Assembly (NCBI RefSeq): GCF_000422565.1
Contig: NZ_AUMA01000006.1
Span: forward strand, 1 to 64,000
Length of the DNA stretch: 64,000 nucleotides
From: Desulfovibrio aminophilus DSM 12254
GTDB taxonomy: Bacteria > Desulfobacterota > Desulfovibrionia > Desulfovibrionales > Desulfovibrionaceae
Direction of reading: 5' to 3'
The notes under the pieces: model-generated
What the model was told of the DNA's origin: nothing
Seen by the model: the letters and a program-made list of their open reading frames with translations, nothing else
Databases searched by the model: none
Translations under genes and position numbers: made by a program
Shown: positions 58,279-64,000 of the stretch, in pieces
Layout of the letters: each line of letters begins with the position of its first letter
Position numbering within the stretch: position 1 is the first letter of the stretch

Positions 58279-59256
58279 ATGCGAAAATCGACCACGGTGA
58301 TTGTATTCCTGGCCGTCTGGGCCCTCTGCTGGTCCGATCCTTCGGCGTACGCCGAGGCGCGGGTCGATTGGGTTCGGGGTCAGGTCGAGGCCCAGGCCTT
58401 CGAGACCGTGGACCTGGACCCGTACGCGCCCACCGGTGACCCTGCCGTGGCCTTGCGCAAGGCCGCCCTGGCCGCGCGCAAGGAATTGCTGGACGCGGTT
58501 TCGGCCATCCGTTTCGACGCCGATTTCGGCGTCGGCGGACTGTTGGCCCGGGACCAGTCCTTGGCCGGACGGGTGCGCGGCCTGTTGCAGAATTCGCCCT
58601 TCCAGGGAGCCGAGAGCCAGGACGCCGAAGGGCGCCGCGGCATGGCGGCCACGGCCGAGGCCCGGCTCTCGGGCCCGCTCCTCGATCTGCTCGTGCCGCC
58701 ATCCCTGGTCCAGTTCCAGAGCGGCGTGCCGCCCAGGCGCACCCTGGCCCCGAGCGCTTCCGCGCTGCCCACGCCGGGCATGACGCCCCTTGCCCCGGCT
58801 CCGGCCCCCGCGCCGGGCCTTCTGCAGGTTCCGGCCGCGCCGGGCGGTCCTTCTCCCCACAGCGGCCTGATCGTGGACGCACGCGTTCTGCCGCTGATTC
58901 CGGCTCTCCTGCCGGTGATTTTGGACGACGCCGGAACGGGTCTGTACGGCGCTTTCCTGGTTTCTCGCGCCGCGACCTTGGCCAACCGCCTGGCGATCTA
59001 TGCCGCCTCGGCCGACGATCCGGCCGTGCGCGAACGCTGCGGGGCCCAGCCGTTGAGCGTGAAGGCCGCGACCCTGGGGCCCTCGAACGTCGACCCGGTA
59101 TTGTCGGCCGGGGATGTCGAGCGGGTCCGGGCCCTGATGCGCAATCCCGAGATCCTGGCGCGTTGCGCCGTGGCCATTCTCTGGACGCCTCCGGCAACTC
59201 CGGCCGAGGGCGCTTCTCCCATCAACGAGTCCGTGAGCAACGACACCCCGAGGTGA
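58279..59256 (+). CDS. Secreted protein, LPP20/FlgP-like pattern
   Basis: A 325-residue exported protein. Residues ~1-25 are a signal peptide (VIVFLAVWALCWSDPSAYAEA). Then DWVRGQVEAQAFE and LRKAALAARKELLDAV resemble the LPP20/FlgP-type domain; a Pro/Ala-rich linker (PLAPAPAPAPGLLQVP) leads to HSGLIVDARVLPLIPALLPV, a segment common in uncharacterised deltaproteobacterial envelope proteins. There is no lipobox. A second secreted protein starts five bases later, so they are likely partners. Confidence 0.68.
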   Translation: MRKSTTVIVFLAVWALCWSDPSAYAEARVDWVRGQVEAQAFETVDLDPYAPTGDPAVALRKAALAARKELLDAVSAIRFDADFGVGGLLARDQSLAGRVRGLLQNSPFQGAESQDAEGRRGMAATAEARLSGPLLDLLVPPSLVQFQSGVPPRRTLAPSASALPTPGMTPLAPAPAPAPGLLQVPAAPGGPSPHSGLIVDARVLPLIPALLPVILDDAGTGLYGAFLVSRAATLANRLAIYAASADDPAVRERCGAQPLSVKAATLGPSNVDPVLSAGDVERVRALMRNPEILARCAVAILWTPPATPAEGASPINESVSNDTPR

Positions 59257-59260
59257 CAGC

Positions 59261-60148
59261 GTGTCTCCGCGTTCGACCGCCCTTTGCCTTTTCCTGTTTC
59301 TTTTGGCTTCGGCCTTCCCGGCTCATGCCGGTTCTGTGGAGGTCTTCCTGCCCCTGGAACAGAATCTGAGTCCCATGCAACTGCGGGCCAAGGCCCGTCA
59401 GACGGCTTTCGTCCAGGCCGTGAACCAGGCGGTGCTGGCGATCCTGCCCGCGCGGCCCGGCGAGGCCCAGGAGGCCAAGCTCCAGGAATATTTTCAGGAT
59501 CGCGCCCAGCAGTACGTCACCGGCTACCAGGACGTCTCGGCCGTGCAGGAACCCGAGGGGCTGCGACTGACCTTGAACGTCGAAGTGAACCAGACGGCCC
59601 TGAAGGCCGTCCTGAATCGTTGCGGGGCCTACGCAACCGCCGGACGGCCCCTGGCCTACGATCTGCGCCTGCTCAGTCCGCTCACGGCCGAGGAGTCGCG
59701 CCGCCTGGACGACTTGGCGATCATGGGAGGTCTGGAGCGCCACGCCGGGGTCTTGCCCGAGTTCACCCTGGAACGCGGGGTGGGAACGCTCTGGAAAGGC
59801 ACCATCCGTACCGCCGAGACCCAACTCTCGGACGTGCATCCCGATCCCGTGGGCCTCTGGGAGAAGCTCTGGAGTCGCTACTTCGCCGGCCAGTCCTCGG
59901 TTTCCGCCGGAAGCTTCACGACCTTGCGCGTGTCCGGCTGGTTCTCGCCCGATGGCGCGGCCGAGTTCGACCGGGTGTTACGCGACTTCGGCGCGGTCCA
60001 GGACGTGCAGATGACCGACATGGAACTGGCCACCTCCGGCGTGGCCGCCTCCTGGCGCTTCAAGGTGATCGACGCCGAGGCCCTTGAGGCCCGGCTCAAG
60101 GAATACCTTCCCGCGCGGGGCCTGACACGGACCCAATCCGGCGGCTGA
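59261..60148 (+). CDS. Secreted protein of unknown function
   Basis: A 295-residue protein with a signal peptide (ALCLFLFLLASAFPAHAG). The mature part begins VEVFLPLEQNLSPMQLRAKA and continues with helical and beta segments; it faintly recalls DUF2066-type proteins. GTG start with CCGAGG upstream. It sits between the LPP20-like gene and a CDP-alcohol transferase, all in one direction with short gaps, suggesting an envelope-related operon. I do not recognise a firm family. Confidence 0.65.
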   Translation: MSPRSTALCLFLFLLASAFPAHAGSVEVFLPLEQNLSPMQLRAKARQTAFVQAVNQAVLAILPARPGEAQEAKLQEYFQDRAQQYVTGYQDVSAVQEPEGLRLTLNVEVNQTALKAVLNRCGAYATAGRPLAYDLRLLSPLTAEESRRLDDLAIMGGLERHAGVLPEFTLERGVGTLWKGTIRTAETQLSDVHPDPVGLWEKLWSRYFAGQSSVSAGSFTTLRVSGWFSPDGAAEFDRVLRDFGAVQDVQMTDMELATSGVAASWRFKVIDAEALEARLKEYLPARGLTRTQSGG

Positions 60149-60155
60149 GGTGCGC

Positions 60156-60740
60156 ATGCCTCTCCGGGAAGACAACTGGACCATCCCCAACCTGCTGACG
60201 ATCTCCCGGATCCTGCTCACTCCGGCCTTTGCGGCGGCCTTCACCAGCCACCGTTTCGACCTGGCCTGGGGGCTGTTCGCCCTGGCCGGCCTGACCGACG
60301 CCCTGGACGGGCTCCTGGCCCGGCTGCTGCACCAGCGCACCCGTCTGGGCGGCATGCTCGACCCCCTGGCCGACAAGGTCCTGCTCGTGACCTCCTTCAT
60401 CTGCCTGTCCCTGGCGGGCTTCCTGCCCGCCTGGCTGGCCGCCCTGGTGGTCAGCCGCGACGCCATCATCGTGGGCGGGCTGGTGATGCTCAACTTTTGG
60501 GGCGTGGAGGTGCGCAACAAGATCCGGCCGTCGCTCTGGGGCAAGCTGACCACCGCCGCGCAGATCAGCCTCGTCTTCATGGTCATGCTCCAGGAGTCGC
60601 TGGGCTGTTCCTGGCCCCTGCTCCAGGACGGGCTGATTCTTCTCGCCGCGGCCTTGACTGCGGTGTCGGGATTGCATTACGTGCTGCGTGGTTTCGCTCT
60701 GTTCCCGGTTCCGGATGACGACGAACGTTTCCGGCGGTAA
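60156..60740 (+). CDS. CDP-alcohol phosphatidyltransferase
   Basis: A 194-residue membrane protein with about five to six helices and the complete motif DALDGLLARLLHQRTRLGGM-LDPLADK, the metal and CDP site. It differs from the PgsA at 16390 in length and sequence. Candidates are a second phosphatidylglycerophosphate synthase, a cardiolipin synthase of this class, or phosphatidylserine-type enzyme; sequence alone cannot choose. ATG 60156 is preferred over the GTG at 60150. Confidence 0.85.
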   Translation: MPLREDNWTIPNLLTISRILLTPAFAAAFTSHRFDLAWGLFALAGLTDALDGLLARLLHQRTRLGGMLDPLADKVLLVTSFICLSLAGFLPAWLAALVVSRDAIIVGGLVMLNFWGVEVRNKIRPSLWGKLTTAAQISLVFMVMLQESLGCSWPLLQDGLILLAAALTAVSGLHYVLRGFALFPVPDDDERFRR

Positions 60741-60760
60741 CGGGTGCTCCAGGGGGGGCA

Positions 60761-62986
60761 GTGCTGCAAGAAATTCTGGAGGATCTCCGGCCCGCGCGGC
60801 TGCTGAACACCGTTAGCGTGGGACTGGCGGCGGGCCTGTTCATCGTCGTCAACCAACTCTCCTTCGCCACCCTGATCTTTTCCGGGAGCTTGAGCCACGG
60901 CGCCATCCGGGCCACGAGCCTGACGCTCTTCGGCGGCTTGGCCCTGTGCCTGGTGGTGGCCCTGATGAGCAGCTTCCGGGCCTCCGTGGCCTGTCCCCAG
61001 GACACGCCCACGGCCATTCTGGCCCCCACGGCCGGAGCCATGGCCGTGGTCCTGGCCGGGGGCTCGCCGGATACGGCCTTCGCCACCGTGGCCGCGGCCC
61101 TGGGCCTGTCCACGCTCGTCACGGCCCTGGTCTTCATCCTGCTGGGGCGCTTCCGCCTGGGCAACCTCGTGCGCTTCATGCCCTATCCCGTGGTCGGCGG
61201 GTTCCTGGCGGGCACGGGCTGGCTGTTGTTGAGCGGCAGCTTCGGGATCATGACCGGCGCGCCGCTGAATCTGGACATCCTGGGCCAGCTCTTCACCCGG
61301 CCGAGCTTCATCAAGTGGCTCCCGGGCGCGGCCATGGCCCTGTTCCTGTTCTTCGCCCTGCGGCGCTTTCGGAACTTCTTCATCCTTCCGGTCACGCTGG
61401 TCGCCTCCCTGGCGCTCTTCCTGGCCTTCGTCTCCCTGTCCGGCATGGGCCTGGAGGGTGCGCGGGCCATGGGCCTGCTCCTGGGCGTGGGCGGCGAGGC
61501 CGCCCGCTGGCCGGTCTTCGGCCCCTCGGACCTGGCCCTGGTGCGCTGGGACGTGATCTGGCGGCAGGCCGGACCGCTACTCACCATTCCGCTGCTCTCC
61601 ATGGTTTCGCTCCTGCTCAACGCCAGCGGCATCGAGCTGGGCGCGCGGCGCGATCTGGACCTGAACCGGGAGCTCCTGGCCAACGGCCTGGGCAACGCGG
61701 TGGCCGGGCTGGGCTGCTCCAACGTGGGCTACGTGGCCATCAGCCTGTCCCTGTTCGGAGCCAGCACCGGCGCGCATTCCCGCATCGTGGGCCTGCTGGC
61801 CGCCCTGGTCACCGGCGCGGTGCTCTTCCTGGGCTCGAACCTCGTGGGTTCTTTTCCGCGTTTCCTCATGGGCGGCCTCGTGCTCTTCATGGGCCTGTCC
61901 ACCATCTGGGAGTGGGTGGTCCAGGGCTGGCGGCACATGCCCCTGTGGGACTATCTCCTGGTCCTGTTCATCCTGCTGGTCATCGCCAACTTCGGCTTCC
62001 TCACCGGCGTGGGCGTGGGCCTGGGCGCGGCCATCGTGCTCTTCGTGGTCAACTACAGCCGCATCTCCGTGATCCGCGAGGAGAGCGACGGCACCATGCT
62101 GCGCAGCACGGTGGAGCGGCCCGTGCCGCACCAGCGCATCCTGGCGGAGCAGGGCGGCCGCATCGCCGTGTTCCGGCTCCAGGGCTTCCTGTTCTTCGGC
62201 ACGGCCAACTCCCTGCTGACCCGCCTCAGCGCCTGCATGGCCGACGAGAAGCGGGGCCTGCTCTGCATCCTGCTCGACTTCCGGCAGGTCAACGGCTTCG
62301 ACATCTCGGCCCTGAACAGCTTCCACCGCCTGGCCCAGTTGGCCCAGACACGCGGCGTGACCCTGGTCTTCGCCTACGCGGGCAGGGTCTTCCTGGAGCA
62401 GCTGCGGCGCTCCGCCGGGGCCGAGGCCGAGGCGTTCCAGGCCCGGCCGGACATGGACCAGGCCCTGGAGTGCTGTGAGGAGCGCCTGCTGGCGGAGGAG
62501 CTGCTCGCCTTGGAAGAGCGACGCAACCGGGGAGGGGTGGACGACTTTTTCGATCTCGTGGTGGACGACATGCTCCGCCATCTGGAGCAGAAGGAACTCT
62601 TCGAGGACATCGCGGAGCGGCTGCGGCCCTGGCTGGAGGAGCGCTCGGTGGCCCCGGACCGGGCCTTCATCGAGCAGGGGCGGCCCACCGAGGGCTTCTT
62701 CCTGCTTTTGCGGGGCACGGCTCGGGAGGACGTGAAGCGCTCCGACGGGCAGACCGTCCGCCTGCGCACCCTGAGCCCGGGCACCGTTGCCGGCGAACTG
62801 GGCGCGTCCTTGGGCTATCCGGCGCTGTCCAGCGTGGTGGCGATCACGGAGTGCCGGGTGGGCTTCTTTTCCCGAGAGAACCTCGATCGTTTGGAACGGG
62901 AGGATCCCGCCCTGGCGCTGACCTTCCAGAAAATGCTCAACGGGCTTCTGGAGCAGCGCCTTTTGGCGCGGGCCAATTCGGGCTGA
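60761..62986 (+). CDS. SulP-family anion transporter with STAS and cNMP-like domains
   Basis: A 741-residue protein. About twelve membrane helices (~15-440) form the SulP core, including GFLAGTGWLLLSGSFGIMTG and GCSNVGYVAISLSLFGAST. A STAS domain (~464-575) has CILLDFRQVNGFDISALNSF. Residues ~615-735 resemble a cyclic-nucleotide-binding domain (FIEQGRPTEGFFLLLRGTAR, then GTVAGELGASLGYPALSS), but the phosphate-binding Arg of the usual cassette is missing. GTG start with AGGGGGG upstream. Substrate is some anion, possibly sulfate or bicarbonate. Confidence 0.87.
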   Translation: MLQEILEDLRPARLLNTVSVGLAAGLFIVVNQLSFATLIFSGSLSHGAIRATSLTLFGGLALCLVVALMSSFRASVACPQDTPTAILAPTAGAMAVVLAGGSPDTAFATVAAALGLSTLVTALVFILLGRFRLGNLVRFMPYPVVGGFLAGTGWLLLSGSFGIMTGAPLNLDILGQLFTRPSFIKWLPGAAMALFLFFALRRFRNFFILPVTLVASLALFLAFVSLSGMGLEGARAMGLLLGVGGEAARWPVFGPSDLALVRWDVIWRQAGPLLTIPLLSMVSLLLNASGIELGARRDLDLNRELLANGLGNAVAGLGCSNVGYVAISLSLFGASTGAHSRIVGLLAALVTGAVLFLGSNLVGSFPRFLMGGLVLFMGLSTIWEWVVQGWRHMPLWDYLLVLFILLVIANFGFLTGVGVGLGAAIVLFVVNYSRISVIREESDGTMLRSTVERPVPHQRILAEQGGRIAVFRLQGFLFFGTANSLLTRLSACMADEKRGLLCILLDFRQVNGFDISALNSFHRLAQLAQTRGVTLVFAYAGRVFLEQLRRSAGAEAEAFQARPDMDQALECCEERLLAEELLALEERRNRGGVDDFFDLVVDDMLRHLEQKELFEDIAERLRPWLEERSVAPDRAFIEQGRPTEGFFLLLRGTAREDVKRSDGQTVRLRTLSPGTVAGELGASLGYPALSSVVAITECRVGFFSRENLDRLEREDPALALTFQKMLNGLLEQRLLARANSG

Positions 62987-63025
62987 GGAACTTCCTGATC
63001 TTTCCGCAGAGTCCGAGGGATGAAA

Positions 63026-63053
63026 AAAGCCCGGAACCAAGGTTCCGGGCTTT
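63026..63053. terminator. Strong bidirectional terminator
   Basis: AAAGCCCGGAACC pairs perfectly with GGTTCCGGGCTTT around AA, flanked by A-run and T-run. It separates the SulP gene from the convergent tatA gene and can serve both. Confidence 0.95.
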
Positions 63054-63077
63054 CATTTTTTCAAAGAATCGAGAGGA

Positions 63078-63275
63078 TTACTGCTCGTCCTTGTCCTTCT
63101 TGGGCGCGCCCTTGTTCGGAGTCACGTCGATCTCCTCGGGCTCGGTGGTGGCCTTCTTGAAATTTTTGATGGCCTTGCCGAGTCCGCCGCCGATTTCCGG
63201 CAGCTTTTTGGCTCCGAAGATCACGACCACGATGAGCAGGATGATGAGCAGTTCCGACATTCCGATTCCGAACAT
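63078..63275 (-). CDS. tatA: Twin-arginine translocase subunit TatA/TatB
   Basis: A 65-residue protein. One membrane helix (~6-20, [16 protein letters not shown]) is followed by the hinge [16 protein letters not shown] and an amphipathic helix, then a charged tail. The length and the K-K-L-P-E-x-G-x-G-L-G pattern are TatA-like. It forms the pore for folded, often cofactor-bearing proteins such as periplasmic hydrogenases. tatC is not adjacent. CGGGAGG precedes the ATG and a good promoter lies upstream. Confidence 0.93.
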   Translation of the reverse strand: MFGIGMSELLIILLIVVVIFGAKKLPEIGGGLGKAIKNFKKATTEPEEIDVTPNKGAPKKDKDEQ

Positions 63276-63301
63276 GGGCAGCCTCCCGAGACGTTAGGAG
63301 C

Positions 63302-63330
63302 GCTATACACGTAGCGCCCGAGCAGGTCAA
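63302..63330 (-). promoter_or_regulatory. Sigma-70 promoter for tatA
   Basis: On the minus strand, TTGACC and TATAGC separated by exactly 17 bases, close to consensus. It gives a ~20-nt leader holding the ribosome binding site. Confidence 0.72.
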
Positions 63331-63415
63331 TACGCCGGACACGGCCTTTACTTCCGTTCGTCAGGGCTTTAAACAGGCCTTTTCTGGCCGTTTCCGGCCG
63401 GTTGAAGGAAGGACG

Positions 63416-63811
63416 ATGGGGGTGCTCACAAGGTTGCCGGGAACGGCCTGCGCCTTTTTCGAGCGCGGGCGGTGTTTCTACGAGGAACGCCTGAATCCCG
63501 GCTATCACGAGGAATGGCGCTGCCTCGTGCTCCAGCGCTGGGAGTCCGTGTACGAGGACTTTCTGCGCCAGGCCGACGCCTTCGGCCTGGAGGACGCGGC
63601 GGCTTCCGGACTCTGGCAGCGGCGTTTCGAACGCTTGGCCGGAGCCGATCCCCAGTGCGCGAATTTTCAGCCCGGCCCGGAGGACGAGCCGCCCGGTTGC
63701 GTGTTCGCACGGGAAGGCCTGTGCCTGCTGACCCTGCCACTGTGCGAGGGCCAGTGCGCGCGGTTCAAAACCCGTGTCCTCGACCCGGCCGAAAGCCCGG
63801 CCAAGGAGTGA
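63416..63811 (+). CDS. Cysteine-rich small protein, function unknown
   Basis: A 131-residue soluble protein with seven or more Cys: an N-terminal pair (TACAFFERGRCFYEE), Cys in WRCLVLQ, one in PQCANF, and a C-terminal cluster (GCVFAREGLCLLTLPLCEGQC). The spacing could bind metal or form disulfides; it does not match a known ferredoxin pattern. There is no signal peptide. GAAGGAAGG precedes the ATG. The next gene begins four bases after its stop, so they are co-transcribed. I do not recognise the family. Confidence 0.7.
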   Translation: MGVLTRLPGTACAFFERGRCFYEERLNPGYHEEWRCLVLQRWESVYEDFLRQADAFGLEDAAASGLWQRRFERLAGADPQCANFQPGPEDEPPGCVFAREGLCLLTLPLCEGQCARFKTRVLDPAESPAKE

Positions 63812-63815
63812 CGGC

Positions 63816-64000
63816 ATGTTCGTATTTTTCCCCACCATGCATGCGGAATTGCTGCCCGACGGCGTTTTGCCCGGCGTCCTGCTGCTGGACCCGGGGTATG
63901 ATGACGCTGCAAGCGAAGGCCGCCTGCGTCCTGCCGGCCTGCCCCTTGAGCCGGCGGCTGCGAGGGCGCTGGTGCGCGACAGCGTGAATTTCGGAGAGCA
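63816..64000 (+). CDS. Unknown protein, 5' part (runs off the window)
   Basis: An open frame from ATG 63816, with AAGGAG eight bases upstream, stays open to the end of the window (61 codons). It begins MFVFFPTMHAELLPDGVLPG and continues with a Pro/Ala/Leu-rich segment. It immediately follows the Cys-rich gene, so it is probably the next gene of that operon. Too little is present to assign a function. Confidence 0.6.
   Translation, partial: MFVFFPTMHAELLPDGVLPGVLLLDPGYDDAASEGRLRPAGLPLEPAAARALVRDSVNFGE

Noticed and set aside
57637-58860. 407-codon frame extending the SixA-like protein upstream
   Set aside because: The extension overlaps the oppositely oriented secreted-protein gene and lacks conserved residues; the start at 58137 has a good ribosome binding site.

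Overview
This is a high-GC, gene-dense chromosomal segment with no insertion sequence, prophage or CRISPR array that I can see. The gene set suggests an anaerobic deltaproteobacterium, most likely Desulfovibrionaceae-like. The clues are a Ros/MucR zinc-finger regulator, a ThiD-ThiN fusion, a hydrogenase maturation protease, an Mrp-type Fe-S carrier, a thioredoxin reductase with a CALC active site, and H-NOX chemoreceptor wiring. The genus assignment is inference; no 16S rRNA is present.

Layout. 1-320: end of an rRNA operon (23S 3' end, 5S, terminator). 0.4-4.5 kb: regulators (TetR, MucR, MerR), a HAD phosphatase and small unknowns. 4.6-12.2 kb: thiDN, tRNA-Leu, then the protein-quality block tig-clpP-clpX-lon. 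12.3-18.4 kb: M23 peptidase, hydrogenase protease, CBS protein, pcm, mrp, pgsA, an FtsB-like protein and a TPR protein. 18.4-26.5 kb: a lipoprotein, fbp-tsaD, trxA-trxB-bamD, an unknown gene and a second EF-G. 26.6-32.9 kb: a chemosensory operon. It encodes a methyl-accepting protein with a C-terminal H-NOX haem gas-sensor domain, then CheA, CheR and CheB, with no CheW or CheY. 32.9-38.6 kb: DUF190-crcB and cyaB, then an N-degron operon clpS-clpA-aat, then an HD-GYP phosphodiesterase gene with a perfect Fur-box-like palindrome in its promoter. 39-45.4 kb: uvrB, a potassium channel, an unusually long ligA, and dapB. 45.5-49.4 kb (minus strand): paaK and a double-ACT protein behind a candidate attenuator (20-residue leader peptide with Phe-Phe-Phe, then an intrinsic terminator); rtcB followed by a lone HPt protein. 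49.4-57.6 kb: nitroreductase-rsfS-gpmI-zinc ribbon, EamA/LOG, then RNase-like MBL-rsmD-coaD-miaA. 57.6-64 kb: SixA-like phosphatase, two secreted proteins, a second CDP-alcohol transferase, a SulP-STAS-cNMP fusion, tatA and a Cys-rich protein.

The most interesting parts are the H-NOX receptor operon, the Phe-rich leader before paaK, and the iron-box HD-GYP gene. Translational coupling (ATGA overlaps) is common. Several convergent gene pairs share or abut stop codons, so the chromosome is tightly packed. Promoters, operators and starts were called by eye and are predictions.
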